DNA of 39,435 nt, from positions 1 to 39,435 of the forward strand of contig JAFLBT010000009.1 in assembly GCA_017302935.1 (NCBI GenBank). Direction: 5' to 3'. Below the pieces are notes generated by a model. The model was not told the DNA's origin. It worked only from the letters and a program-made list of their open reading frames with translations, and ran no database searches. The translations under genes were made by a program, and so were the position numbers. Shown here one piece after another: positions 1 to 10,900 of the stretch. The stretch is from Flavobacteriales bacterium. GTDB lineage: Bacteria > Bacteroidota > Bacteroidia > Flavobacteriales > Flavobacteriaceae. The first letter of the stretch is position 1. Each line of letters opens with the position of its first letter.

Positions 1-3000
1 ATAAATAGCCTGTTGTGAATTCTGATACACTCTTGTTTCACCATTATTTAATGTTCCGGATAAAACAGCACTAACAGGAGTTGTAGAACCATTCCCATAT
101 AAACGTAATTGATAATCAGATAAATTTACTGCATTTCCAGTTCCATTAAATATTTCAATGAACTTGTTATTACTTGTTCCTTCAATATATTCTGAAATGA
201 TTAGGTCTTCAGCTGTATTATCTGTACCAAAGTCAGGAGAGGTACTTACATCAATTCTATAACTAGTTGCTCCAGGTACTTCTAACCAATTTGCGGTAAA
301 TGAAGTTCCATCTATATTATTAGCAGGCGTTGCAATTGGTGCATTTGGTGTTGGATTTACTCCATTTCCACTTACAGTAACTACTTGAGTAGTTGCTCCT
401 GTTGCAGAAATTTCAACATCACCACTAGCAATTCCGGATGTTGAAGGACTAAATTGAACATAAACAGTAACCGGCTGTCCAATTATTGCTCCACCAGAAG
501 TTGGTAAACTAAGGGTTGAATTAAATGTTATATTATCTGTACTTAAAAGAAAATCTACAGGTGCATTAACACTTACATTTCCGCTTACATATTCACCAGA
601 AACGGTAAAACTCTGACTTAAAGATGACGAACCTACTTCAATATTTCCAAAATCAGGTAATGAATTTACTGAAGTTGTTAAAGTAGGTACGGGAATAAAT
701 CCAGTTCCTGAAACAGTTATTGTTTGGTCTATTGCTCCCACAGCACTTAATGTTACTGTTCCGTTATTAAGACCTTCTGAAGTTGGAGAAAAACGAACAT
801 AAACCGTTACGGGTTCTCCGTTTAATACTCCACCAGTTTGTGTTAATTCAACAGTAGGAGTAAAAGTTGTATTATCCAAACTAACTGCATAATCAGAAGT
901 TGCCGTTACGGTTACTGAAGTTGTTAAAAACTCAGCTGTTACAGTAAAACTTTGACTTGAAGAATCATTCCCAACAATCACATTTCCAAAATCAGTTAAT
1001 GAAGTAACAGAAGGTGTAATGATTGGATCTGTTAATTGTTCTGTTGTTACGTTTATTACATTTGAGTTTTCAGATGTAGTTCCGTCAAAAGCTCTTACTC
1101 TGTAATAATAGGTGGTTTCCGGAGATAATCCACTTACGGCTTGAGACAATCCATTTACGGTTAAATTATTGTAACCCGAAACAAATGAAGGAGCTGAAAC
1201 CAAATTTCTGGTAAAACTTAAATTGTCAATTGCCGGACGAGCTGCAGCGTTATTATCAATTCTAATAATAAAATCACCTACTATATTTAAACTAGAAACG
1301 CTAAAAGACTGAACTGTTGCATTATATCCAATTGTTCCTAAATTCGTTTCGGTAGCAAAACTTGCCCCATGAAAAACTCTTACCGTTAAAACACCATCTG
1401 CTCCAGTAAAAGTTCTTAAAACATCAAAACTCAATGCCGTTAAACCACCTGAAATTGTACCTGAAATCAAATAGGCATCTGCAGCATTTTGAAGCGTAAT
1501 AGCTTGATTTCCAGAAAAAACCACTTGGTCGGTTCTAGATTTAAAAGCTGTCCATGTTACACCATCTGCACCTGTCCATGCACGTGTTAAATAGGATGTT
1601 GATGTTCCTCCACCAATTGAGGTAAACGTTTCAGTAGTTGTAGAACCTGGCACTAAGGTTGAAAAAGTTGGACTAGTTGACACATCCAGACGATATGACA
1701 AAGCACCCTCCACTGCATTCCAGTTTGCATCAAAAGAATCTGTTGTTATGTTTGTTGCTGCTGTTGCTGTTGGAGCGGCAATAATTGGGTTAATTCCAAT
1801 ACCTTCAAGTGCAATAATCTCTGTATCTGCACCAGAGGAATTAATCTCTAAATCTCCAGAAATTAACCCTAAATCAGATGGAATAAACTTTACGTAAACT
1901 GTTACCGGTTGTCCATTAATTGTTCCACTTGAAACCGATAAATTTAAAAATCCTGAATAAGTAACATTGTCGGTACTTAAAAAATAATCGACAGGAGCGG
2001 ATAAATTTACAACTCCTGTTAAATTACTTCCATTTAATGTAAAAGTTGAAACAGAAGATTCTTCTCCAACTACAACATTACCGAAGTTTAATGAAGCGGT
2101 TGAAGCCGATAATGTTGGCACTGGTACAAAGCCCGTACCAGATACTGATACAGTTCTGTTAGTAGCTCCATCGGAGGTTAATGTAATCGTTCCGTTGTTC
2201 AAACCGCTAACAGTTGGTGAAAAACGAACATAAACTGTTATCGGTTGGCCTGTAAGCGTTCCACCACTTTGCGTTAAATCTAAGCTATTGGTAAACGTAA
2301 CATTGTCTGTACTCACTTCAAAATCAGAAGATGCCGAAACGGATACATTCTCAGTTAAATCAGACCCTGAAACCGTAAAGTTTTGGCTACTTGAATTTGT
2401 TCCTACAGCAACAGAACCAAAACTTGTTAAGGATGATGTAGATGTTGTGATTGTTGGTGAAGCAGAACCAGTGAAATCAGTTATTGAAAAAGTATCAATA
2501 TTCAATCGATTGTTTGATGCTCCCGTTTCAACTGCTTTCTTGATTCTAACACGAACATTTCCGGTGATATTCACAGTTTCGCTAAACGTTTGAACAACAT
2601 CTGTAGCCGGAGCTGTAAAATCTGAACCTACTTGAGTCCAGCTTCCACCGTCATTAGTAGAATATTCAACTCTCCAAGCCACCTGAGCATCTGTTCCATA
2701 TCTTCTGTATTGAAAAGATAGAACACCCATTCCATTTGTTTTGTTTTGGGTCATGGTGATTGCTGATGCAGCATAACCTCTCATTCGAGCAGATTTAGTC
2801 CCAACTTTCCAGTCGGCTGTAACATCCCCAATCAAAGCTTCTGTCATGTTCCAAGTAATACCAGATAAGGTAACTGACCCAGAAGCATAGCCTGTTTTAG
2901 TTGCATCTTCAAATCCGGTTGTATATTGTGCCGAAAGTGTAAAACCACTCAAGCAGAACAATAAAACTACGAATTTGAACACATTTAATTGTACAAATTT

Positions 3001-3006
3001 TTTCAT
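1..3006 (-). CDS. Giant secreted multidomain protein with choice-of-anchor-like repeats, Fn3-like and lamin-tail domains (partial, C-terminus off window)
   Basis: The reading frame is open from the ATG at 3004-3006 to the left edge, giving 1002 codons without a stop, so the carboxy end is missing. The start MKKFVQLNVFKFVVLLFCLS.. is a Sec signal peptide ending near SAQ. Residues about 22-170 form a beta-rich head. Two Ig-like domains of the kind ending SGTG/GxG (about 180-390) are followed by an Fn3-like segment (SFDANW..SYRLDVS). After a further beta segment the same order recurs (about 658-930). The last visible part, LIISEYIEGTSNNKFIEIFN, is a lamin-tail domain. Lamin-tail domains in secreted Bacteroidota proteins often precede endonuclease or phosphatase domains and a T9SS tail; whether this protein has them cannot be seen here. 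A surface or secreted location is inferred from the signal peptide. No catalytic motif is visible in this part. Confidence 0.85.
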   Translation of the reverse strand, partial: MKKFVQLNVFKFVVLLFCLSGFTLSAQYTTGFEDATKTGYASGSVTLSGITWNMTEALIGDVTADWKVGTKSARMRGYAASAITMTQNKTNGMGVLSFQYRRYGTDAQVAWRVEYSTNDGGSWTQVGSDFTAPATDVVQTFSETVNITGNVRVRIKKAVETGASNNRLNIDTFSITDFTGSASPTITTSTSSLTSFGSVAVGTNSSSQNFTVSGSDLTENVSVSASSDFEVSTDNVTFTNSLDLTQSGGTLTGQPITVYVRFSPTVSGLNNGTITLTSDGATNRTVSVSGTGFVPVPTLSASTASLNFGNVVVGEESSVSTFTLNGSNLTGVVNLSAPVDYFLSTDNVTYSGFLNLSVSSGTINGQPVTVYVKFIPSDLGLISGDLEINSSGADTEIIALEGIGINPIIAAPTATAATNITTDSFDANWNAVEGALSYRLDVSTSPTFSTLVPGSTTTETFTSIGGGTSTSYLTRAWTGADGVTWTAFKSRTDQVVFSGNQAITLQNAADAYLISGTISGGLTALSFDVLRTFTGADGVLTVRVFHGASFATETNLGTIGYNATVQSFSVSSLNIVGDFIIRIDNNAAARPAIDNLSFTRNLVSAPSFVSGYNNLTVNGLSQAVSGLSPETTYYYRVRAFDGTTSENSNVINVTTEQLTDPIITPSVTSLTDFGNVIVGNDSSSQSFTVTAEFLTTSVTVTATSDYAVSLDNTTFTPTVELTQTGGVLNGEPVTVYVRFSPTSEGLNNGTVTLSAVGAIDQTITVSGTGFIPVPTLTTSVNSLPDFGNIEVGSSSLSQSFTVSGEYVSGNVSVNAPVDFLLSTDNITFNSTLSLPTSGGAIIGQPVTVYVQFSPSTSGIASGDVEISATGATTQVVTVSGNGVNPTPNAPIATPANNIDGTSFTANWLEVPGATSYRIDVSTSPDFGTDNTAEDLIISEYIEGTSNNKFIEIFNGTGNAVNLSDYQLRLYGNGSTTPVSAVLSGTLNNGETRVYQNSQQAIY
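250..2470 (-). repeat. Internal duplication of a three-domain block (Ig A - Ig B - Fn3-like)
   Basis: Within the partial giant gene, the block at about 2470-1685 resembles the block at about 1035-250. Domain A has FGSVAVGTNSSSQNFTV versus FGNVIVGNDSSSQSFTV, and domain B has STDNVTYSGFLNLS versus STDNITFNSTLSLP. The Fn3-like parts are SYRLDVSTSPTF versus SYRIDVSTSPDF. A resembles the second A more than its neighbour B, so the duplicated unit is the whole block. Boundaries are approximate. Confidence 0.75.
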
Positions 3007-3034
3007 GTTTTAATAGATTAATTTTTGACAGTTA

Positions 3035-3042
3035 CAAAATTA
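3035..3042 (-). promoter_or_regulatory. Bacteroidota -7 promoter element for the partial giant gene
   Basis: On the minus strand the bases read TAATTTTG, an exact match to TAnnTTTG. It lies 28 bp before the ATG. I see no clear TTG at the -33 position, so only half of the promoter is supported. Confidence 0.45.
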
Positions 3043-3130
3043 AACAGAATAGTTGAATTATGCTTTCTATCAGGTTATGAATATGTTAACAATTCGTGAA
3101 TAACTACGTTATTTTTTGAGTATTGGATGT

Positions 3131-3156
3131 AAAAAAACCGGAAAAAATTCCGGTTT
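3131..3156 (-). terminator. Rho-independent terminator after the metallopeptidase gene
   Basis: Read on the minus strand, a 9-bp stem AAACCGGAA/TTCCGGTTT with a 4-base loop runs into a stretch of T. It starts about 10 bases after the stop codon at 3167. Confidence 0.85.
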
Positions 3157-3166
3157 GTTCATTTTC

Positions 3167-6100
3167 TTAAAAAATTATCTTTTTGATATGCTGTTCTCCA
3201 TTTTCAAGTTTCACTTTTACCAATAACGTTTGTAAACTTGGCGGTATTGAATTTATAGAAAATTCATTGCTATTTACCTTTTTAAAACTCGACAATTTTC
3301 TACCTAACACATCATAAATTTCAATTTCGGCAATTGCTGAATGAGTAGATTTTAATTTTATAATCTCTTCTTTAACTGCAATTACAACTTGATTTTGCAT
3401 CGTAAAATCAATTGTACTCAATGCTTCACTGTCAAATAACAATTGGAAACGATTCGAAAATGTTCCGGCTTCAGATGCAAAAACAAACGGAGCTTCTTTA
3501 AGGTTATGCACCATATTGGTTAACTCATCGCGAATCAAAATAACCTGATCGCCTTCAAACAAACCATCTACATGATCAAGAGCAAAAGAAAACGTACCTG
3601 TTTGTTCCGTTTTAAATCGTAATGGAATGATATCTGATGTCTCAAAAGGAAGTGCTTTTCCTTGAATGATATATTCATCTTGGTCAATGATAGAGGTCAT
3701 TGCCGTTGCAAAATCTCCAATATATTTTCCATCAATTAAATCATCCACACCATTTGTGGCATTTTCCATGTAACCCACCATCATTTGACAGAACAAGCCT
3801 TCTGAATTGGTTAGGTTCAGCCAAATTCGATGCTTTTCAAAATTAGATTGTGTGATATACGGCAAGCCAAAAGAACTTCTGAAAAACTGATTGTTGTTAT
3901 TATCCACCCTCAAATCATTTGTAAATAAAACAGTTGGATTGGCTACATTTCTTGCCGCCACAATAAAACCCTGCCCAACCTGAATGGTTCCGTTTGGCAC
4001 CGGACTCGTTGGCGAAGTTGTTGTTGCTCCACCTAAGGTATAGGTAGCATAAGCTGTACCGGGTGCATTATTTGTTTTTCTCCAAAAATAAAGCGTTCCT
4101 TCAATAGTAGTTTGATTATTTAAGAGAAACTGTTCAGCATTAATAGTAGAAGGATATGGATTTCCTATCGCATTGAATTTTTGGGTTGCACTTGTATATC
4201 CTAAGTCCACTTCAATGTCTCCATTTTTTGGTACTCCGTTGAAAGTACCTGTCCAAATGGTTGGTGTAGTAGGATGGTTATCCGGCATACGAATTAAATA
4301 ACCTTTTCCTTCTTCAAAACCAACTGATGACGGATTTGAAATAGCTGTATAAATATTAACGTTAGTAGAATAAGTATAAAATCGATTTGGCATGGTTAAG
4401 GGCGAAAAATTCAATAATGATTGACTACCCGTTACAGGTGAAGACCACATGGCATAATCCAAACGCATCAATGGGCTTGTGGAACGATTTTGTGTAATTG
4501 AACCCGTATTTTGGGCATTACTAATTTGAATTAAATTAGCATTGTTTTCCAAGGTTAAATTGGCAGATACTCCAATTACTACTTCATTTTCAACAATTAA
4601 ATTATTACCGGATTGAACCGTTACTTGAGCTGAATTGTTTACCGTAAACGAACATGCATTCATATCTTGGTTCAAAACTAAATTTCCGTTTACAATCGCT
4701 GCCACGTTATCTACCGGACGACCGTTTGACCAAGATGTTCCATTCCATATAGAAGTAATATCACCACAAACTAAAGGAGTTGTATCGGTTGAACAAAACG
4801 TAATTCCCCAACTATTGATGGTACCTCCATCAGCATTAAATCCATCAAAAACCCTTAACGTCCATATCCCTTGAGTGTTTTGTCCGATAAAATTGGATAA
4901 TGGTTGAACGGGTATCAACGTGCCGGAAATAACTGGAGTGGATCCTTGGCAAGTTAATGTTATTCCGTTATCGTCAAATGTTGCAACAGCATTATCTGCA
5001 TTACCACATTGTCCTGTAAATAATTGTACTTGTGTTCCGATTGGACTAATCAAGGTTACGGTTAAATCACTAATCCAAGTATGCGTAATATTTAGGGTTA
5101 CTGTTAACTTATCAATAGTTTGGTTATTTTCAACCGGAATGGTTAACGTAGAATTTACAGTAGGTGTTCCGGATGCTGAAATAGCTATGGGTACGTTAGT
5201 TGAATTTACAATAGGACTACAAACTAACCCGCTACCTGTAGTAAAACGGAAAGGAGCACTTAAAACACCTTGGCAACCGCTATTTTTAGGTAATACTCTC
5301 CAAAAATAGTTGGTATTTTCATTTAAACCTGTAGCAGTATATTGATTTGTTAATACATTTTGATTAACAAGAATGGTGTTGAAATCAATGTCTTGAGCCA
5401 ATTGAAAATCATAGTTTGTAGCGTTTGCATCATTATTCCATTGAATGGTCACTGAATTTGAAGAAACTCCTATTGCTAAATTTACCGGTGAAACTGCAAT
5501 AGTATCTTCAAAGTTGGCATTTAAAACCTCCACATATAAATTCACTGTTTTAGTAATAGCACCGGAAGTTCCGGTTACAACCATTTGATAAATTCCCGGA
5601 ACGGCAGAACCGGTGTTGGTTAATTGCAATTGTATAGAACCATCTGTTGATATACTATTTGGCGTAAGTGAAGCTGTCGTTCCTGCCGGAAAACCGGTTA
5701 CAGAAAAAGAGGTTGTACTACTAAAACCTCCAATTGTAGAATAATTTAACGTATAAATTGCTTCTTGACCTTGACAAATCGATTTGTTTTGACCGTCAGC
5801 TTGCCCATTATAAGCTAAAGCAAACGTAGGCGAACTACTTGCAATAGTAAAATTAGTATTGGAAACATCTAAAAATATATGTTGATGTCCTCTAACCATA
5901 ATTCTGTTTTGTGTTCCGGTATTAGCAGGAATTGTCACGGTTTCTGAACCATCATTTGGCACTTTGCTAGCTAATAAAATAGGGAAACTAGTTCCACCAT
6001 TTGTAGATAAAAATATATCCACACAAGGCGAATTAACTCCGTTTGCTGTTGTTCCGGCAACATCCCAGGTAACATTCTGATTACTACCGGTAGCCCAAGA

Positions 6101-7810
6101 AACATTTGTGTTAGGAGAATTTACCACAAATGGTCCGGCCGCAGCGTTAACGGTTACTAGCATTAAATCTGAATTGGTCTGACCATTTCCCGCAACGTTA
6201 TCTCTAGCAACAACCGAAAAATTCATAGTTCTTGATACAGATGGTACCACTTCCCAAGTATTTGCAGTTGCTCCGGTTAATATAGTTGTCATATTTGGGA
6301 AATAACGAGAAGGAGAAATGGTTCCAGTTAGCGACCTAAACATTGGTCCTGCCGGTCTTGTTGCTGTTGGTGCAGCATTCGAAGAAGGGTTTTCAGGGTC
6401 TCGTTGTTCCCAAGTGTACAATAGAGTATCACCATCAGGGTCAGAACCTTCTGCGGTTAATACAAAAGCTGTACTTCTTGGTATGGTGTAATCCAAACCT
6501 GCTGAAACCACAGGTGTTTGATTCGCAATTGGTGTATTTACTGAACAACTCCCGTTAGCAGATTTGACATACGCCATAATATCACGAATATTCACATAAG
6601 CAAAATAAGCATCACTATTTGACTGAACATTTGCTGCACAAATTCCGGCATAACCCATAATGGTAGAAGCACTTCCGGGTTCTACTTCTGTTTGTCCGCT
6701 TCCGGAACGACAGGAAGAATTACTTTGGGTATGATAACCTCCAAATTGATGTCCCATTTCATGTGCTACATAATCAATATCAAAAGCATCTCCGGTTGGA
6801 TTGGCTCTTCCGGTATAACCTCTACCTTTATGAACACCTGTTTGGGAAACTGCACGACAAACGCAACCTATGCAACCTGCATTTCCTCCTCCGGTTGTGT
6901 TGAAGTTATGACCAATGTCATAATTATTTACACCAATAACACTATCTAATGTTTGAGCTGTGGTCGTATTCCATTCATTGCTCCAAGGGTCTGAATTCGT
7001 AGCTCCTAAATAAATTACTGCATCATTGTTCCCCACAAAAATCATGGTAATCCCTAAATCAATTTCATAAACACCATTTACACGGGTCATCGTAATAGCC
7101 ATTTGAGCTTGAATATTAGCTTTTTGTTGAGCAATGGTTCCGGTTCCGGCAAAAATATTTCCATATTCTGCAGTACACGATTGAGCAAGACGATAAGTAC
7201 GCAATGTGTTATCATCCGTATTAAAAACATCATAAGCAAAAGCATTTCTGTCTAATTCTGTCGAAGGAAGTAAAATTCCTTCTTCTGTCAAACATTCAAA
7301 ATTTGTTTGATTTGAAACTAAATCAGCCTTTTTATAAACAATATAATACTGTTGATTTTCGGTGTATGGATCAATAAATGTTGTGCTTGTTTTGGAAGAA
7401 AAGGTCATACAATGTAATCCAAATTGTGTTACTGAAAAACGGGCAACAGCGGTTGGATCATCAATTCCTTGAGCCGCATACGACTTTATCATAGGAAATT
7501 TATCTGCTAATTCTTTTTCCATGATGGGTGTTTCCATAACATGAAATCGTTCAATAACACCATCTGCATTAGGTAAAAGAATTTCATGAGAAGATCTCCC
7601 GGAAAATTGTCCTCTGACGGGAGCATTCTGTAATTGTTCTCTGAAAACAACACTATTTAAGGAAAAAACCCGATAAGAATTTGGGGTACTGCTTCTATTC
7701 GTTTTTGGAAGTGTCTCTGAAATATTTTCTGCAACCTGCCATGGGTTTTGACGCTGAGCATAAACAGAAAATACCCCAAAAGCGAGTAGCAAAAGGGTAA
7801 TTTTTTTCAT
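3167..7810 (-). CDS. Secreted zinc metallopeptidase (reprolysin-like) with Fn3-like domain, P-domain and T9SS tail
   Basis: This 1547-residue protein is predicted to be an extracellular metalloprotease. It has a signal peptide (MKKITLLLLAFGVFSVYAQ), a propeptide-like stretch (about 40-200) and a catalytic domain with HEMGHQFGGYH at residues 350-360. That is the metzincin HExxHxxGxxH motif, followed by the Met-turn TIMGYAG around Met385. Ig-like domains follow, then an Fn3-like domain (about 770-860). A proprotein-convertase P-domain (about 863-1005) is marked by THTWISDLTVTLISP and GIWTLRVFDG. Residues 1014-1547 are the WSSPV/GNPYPS cassette shared with two neighbours. It ends in a type A sorting tail (VLGRKLSS ... 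LENGEQHIKKIIF), so export by T9SS and removal or anchoring of the tail are inferred. All zinc ligands and the catalytic Glu are present, so it should be active. The substrate is unknown. It appears to be transcribed alone, with its own -7 element and terminator. Confidence 0.93.
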   Translation of the reverse strand: MKKITLLLLAFGVFSVYAQRQNPWQVAENISETLPKTNRSSTPNSYRVFSLNSVVFREQLQNAPVRGQFSGRSSHEILLPNADGVIERFHVMETPIMEKELADKFPMIKSYAAQGIDDPTAVARFSVTQFGLHCMTFSSKTSTTFIDPYTENQQYYIVYKKADLVSNQTNFECLTEEGILLPSTELDRNAFAYDVFNTDDNTLRTYRLAQSCTAEYGNIFAGTGTIAQQKANIQAQMAITMTRVNGVYEIDLGITMIFVGNNDAVIYLGATNSDPWSNEWNTTTAQTLDSVIGVNNYDIGHNFNTTGGGNAGCIGCVCRAVSQTGVHKGRGYTGRANPTGDAFDIDYVAHEMGHQFGGYHTQSNSSCRSGSGQTEVEPGSASTIMGYAGICAANVQSNSDAYFAYVNIRDIMAYVKSANGSCSVNTPIANQTPVVSAGLDYTIPRSTAFVLTAEGSDPDGDTLLYTWEQRDPENPSSNAAPTATRPAGPMFRSLTGTISPSRYFPNMTTILTGATANTWEVVPSVSRTMNFSVVARDNVAGNGQTNSDLMLVTVNAAAGPFVVNSPNTNVSWATGSNQNVTWDVAGTTANGVNSPCVDIFLSTNGGTSFPILLASKVPNDGSETVTIPANTGTQNRIMVRGHQHIFLDVSNTNFTIASSSPTFALAYNGQADGQNKSICQGQEAIYTLNYSTIGGFSSTTSFSVTGFPAGTTASLTPNSISTDGSIQLQLTNTGSAVPGIYQMVVTGTSGAITKTVNLYVEVLNANFEDTIAVSPVNLAIGVSSNSVTIQWNNDANATNYDFQLAQDIDFNTILVNQNVLTNQYTATGLNENTNYFWRVLPKNSGCQGVLSAPFRFTTGSGLVCSPIVNSTNVPIAISASGTPTVNSTLTIPVENNQTIDKLTVTLNITHTWISDLTVTLISPIGTQVQLFTGQCGNADNAVATFDDNGITLTCQGSTPVISGTLIPVQPLSNFIGQNTQGIWTLRVFDGFNADGGTINSWGITFCSTDTTPLVCGDITSIWNGTSWSNGRPVDNVAAIVNGNLVLNQDMNACSFTVNNSAQVTVQSGNNLIVENEVVIGVSANLTLENNANLIQISNAQNTGSITQNRSTSPLMRLDYAMWSSPVTGSQSLLNFSPLTMPNRFYTYSTNVNIYTAISNPSSVGFEEGKGYLIRMPDNHPTTPTIWTGTFNGVPKNGDIEVDLGYTSATQKFNAIGNPYPSTINAEQFLLNNQTTIEGTLYFWRKTNNAPGTAYATYTLGGATTTSPTSPVPNGTIQVGQGFIVAARNVANPTVLFTNDLRVDNNNNQFFRSSFGLPYITQSNFEKHRIWLNLTNSEGLFCQMMVGYMENATNGVDDLIDGKYIGDFATAMTSIIDQDEYIIQGKALPFETSDIIPLRFKTEQTGTFSFALDHVDGLFEGDQVILIRDELTNMVHNLKEAPFVFASEAGTFSNRFQLLFDSEALSTIDFTMQNQVVIAVKEEIIKLKSTHSAIAEIEIYDVLGRKLSSFKKVNSNEFSINSIPPSLQTLLVKVKLENGEQHIKKIIF

Positions 7811-7830
7811 TTTATTGGAAATTTAGTATC

Positions 7831-7838
7831 CAAATATA
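7831..7838 (-). promoter_or_regulatory. -7 element TATATTTG upstream of the metallopeptidase gene
   Basis: The minus strand reads TATATTTG, an exact TAnnTTTG match, 20 bp before the start codon. No good -33 TTG was found at 17-23 bp. Confidence 0.5.
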
Positions 7839-7913
7839 GTGTTTTATTGTGAAAATTTTAACTTTTTAACTAAAATTATCCAACTTTATTCCGTTTTCAA
7901 AATGAACACCAAC

Positions 7914-7939
7914 AAAAAAACCCGCATTAAACGGGTTTT
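7914..7939 (-). terminator. Rho-independent terminator after the choice-of-anchor D giant gene
   Basis: The minus strand has a stem AAAACCCG/CGGGTTTT with a 7-base loop followed by a T-run, about 20 bases after the stop at 7959. Confidence 0.85.
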
Positions 7940-7958
7940 ATAATAAATTTAGTGTGGT

Positions 7959-10900
7959 TTATTTTAAAAATACTTTTCGAGTAATTAACTGTCCGTTTTC
8001 CAATTCAATTTTTATTAAAACCGCTTGTTTAGTTGTTAATAGATTAAGTTCAATTTCTTGTTGTTTGATTGCATTTTTATTCAATACATTTCTTCCCAAC
8101 AAATCAAATAGCTGAACTTGTTCAATATTTTCTTGAAACGATTTTATATGTAAAACACCGTTTTCTGCCGAAATAATTTTAACGTCGTTGTCAAGCGATG
8201 AAATAGGATTTACATTTAAGGTTTCGTTTGCAAATTTTAAAACAAATCGATCATCAGTTACTCCTATTGAAGCGGTAAATTGATACGGACTTTCTTTTAA
8301 ATTGTGGGTTATACCTAATAATTTATCTTCTAAAAAAACGGGAACAGAAGAATTGATAGGTTGGAATGCACCAATAGCAATAGAATACATTCCGGCTTGA
8401 GCGGCAAAGAATCCCAACTCAACTTGGTCTTCCAGTGAATGTGGTAAAGATCGCCCTTGAATTACAAAAGGTTTGTTGTTAATTAACGAATATAGCTTTG
8501 TAGTTCCGTCTAATTTAGTACTTGCATCATACAATCGGTCTTTATCATTAGTTGCTCCATCTACATAACCAATCCCTGTTCGAACTGCTTTACCGGAAGA
8601 TGAGACAATATCTAACCAAATTTTTAAATCCGATGTTCCTTCTATAGATTGCTTGGCCGGTGCCGGTTTAAAAAATTGGCTGTTGTCATATGACGCGTTG
8701 CGAAGACTATTTTTGAAGATTACTTGTTCTGTTGTTTGAGGTCCATCATTCATCAAGACAAAAAACGATTGTCCGGAAGCGATATACCCCGCAAAACCAC
8801 TTGGTCCGCTTACTGTCATGGTACCATTGTAAACAATATAATCATTTGGATCATAGTTATAAGCAAAATTCCCATAAAAAGGATCGTTTTGTAAAAGTGA
8901 AGGATCTAATCCATGTGTCCATAATCGAACCGAACCTTCAATATTGGTATTATCCGTTAAGAAATCCAAGGCACTAATAGCAGATGGATAAGGATTTCCA
9001 ATCAAATTGAAATTATCATCATCAGCTGTTACTGTAATGGCAGGATTGGTTGGACTTGGATAACCTCCGCCCGTATAATTTCCTCGTGAGATATCCACCG
9101 GAATATACCCATTATGCAGTCTTCCCACAAAATTGGTACTGAAAGGTGCAGGAGTGTTTGTATAAGCATTAGGTGCTCTGATGATATAACCATTTCCTCT
9201 CACCATATTTTCGTTGGCTACTTGCCAGTTTCCGAAATTACCCCCTGTGGTTGGGTTCCATTTGAAATGAAGTGAAGCCGAAGTTCCCGGAGAAACACTT
9301 AATAAAGGAAAATTTTCAACCGGAGAAGACCAGTATACATAATCTAAACGTTTGATAACCGTTGCTTTTGAAACCGTTACATTGTTACCGGCATTAACGG
9401 CATAATCATCTTTTTGAATGATACTTCCACCATTTTGAACATTTAAGGTTCCATTATTGGTAATTCTACCGCCTATTTCTAAATACCCACTAGGCGTAAT
9501 GTTGACTGTTCTAGCTGAGTTAATCAAACATTCACAGGCTGTTACATTACCGTGAGTAGTAGTATTATAATTCCCAGCAAAGGTTGCTCTTGTTTGTGAA
9601 TTAGGTACTGATGGCGACCAAGCTGTACCATTCCAAACGCTTGAAACCGGCAAAGTACTTCTGATTTGAATATCATCAATTACCCAAATCTCCGTATCTA
9701 AGTCATTCTCCAATTCAATTCTAACTTTTAATTGAGAAGTAATAGGTAAATTATTTATTGTTATACTTCTCGGACCAGTATTAGTTGAATTAGATGTAGA
9801 ACTAATTTGAGTAGGGATATCAATTCCTTTATATGGACCCGTAAAAGCTCCTGGAGAGGCTAATGACCATATTGAATTATTACTTCCTTTGATGATTAAT
9901 TCTTTAGACCAAGTTACCCCATTATCAATACTGATGCTTACGGTAACCCAATCTGAAATATCTAAACCTTGTGTAGTATTTGTACTAAAAGCACCTAAAC
10001 TAAATTGTAATCTAGCCTCATTATAAAAGGTAAGATCAACAGGATCAAAATCTAAAATCACTTTTGCTTTTGGATCAAAAGTGGTTGGATATGGACCTCT
10101 TACTTGTAAACTATTTGCTGTAATAAACATATTTGTAGTAGAACCTGCTGTCCTACTGTTTCCATAGTTAACTCCTCCTCCAACAACAGGAAGATTCCCA
10201 CCATTTTGAGTCGAAACAGTATATGGCCATGTTGCAGTACCCTCAAAATTTTGGTTTCGAATAGTTGAAAACCCTGTAAAAGTACATTCATCAAAATCAA
10301 TTCCAACACCTGAAATTGTAAAAACATAAGGGTTTTTTGAAGGTACATTGTTTTGAATGGTCACAATCGCTTCTCTATACCCCAACACAGACGGATCAAA
10401 CGTAATAACCAATGTTGTATTATTACTTGGTGTTACCGGAGTAGTTGGAACTGTTGTGATAGAAAAATCTGCGGCATTTGGCCCTGTGATGGTTACCGGT
10501 AAAGTCAAATTTAAATTATCACCACCATAATTTATGATGTAAAAACTTCTGGCTCTTGTTGCTAATGTCACATTTACATTTCCAAAATTGGTATGATTAG
10601 TTAAAGAAGTCGTTGTACTTCCCGGTATAATGATTTGACCATTACCAATTACATCAATTTGAGGAGCAAGTCCAGTTCCTTGGATGGTAAATGTATATGG
10701 GTTTTCATCAGAATCATTATTGGCAATTGAAACGATAGCCGTTCGAACTCCGCCTGCTAGAGGCTCAAAACGAATTTCAAAAACCAAATTATTCCCAGGA
10801 TTTATGGTTGCAGCCGGTTGAGCCACGACTGTAAAATCAGCTGCATGCGTACCGGAAATCACTACTCTTGGTGTTCCCGTTAGATTTAATACATTCGTGC

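Noticed and set aside
4920..5309. Plus-strand open frame of 129 codons
   Set aside because: It lies inside the metallopeptidase gene on the opposite strand, in the P-domain region, and has no family resemblance; it is a shadow of the real gene. The same holds for other open frames opposite the giants, such as 14676-14936 on the minus strand.
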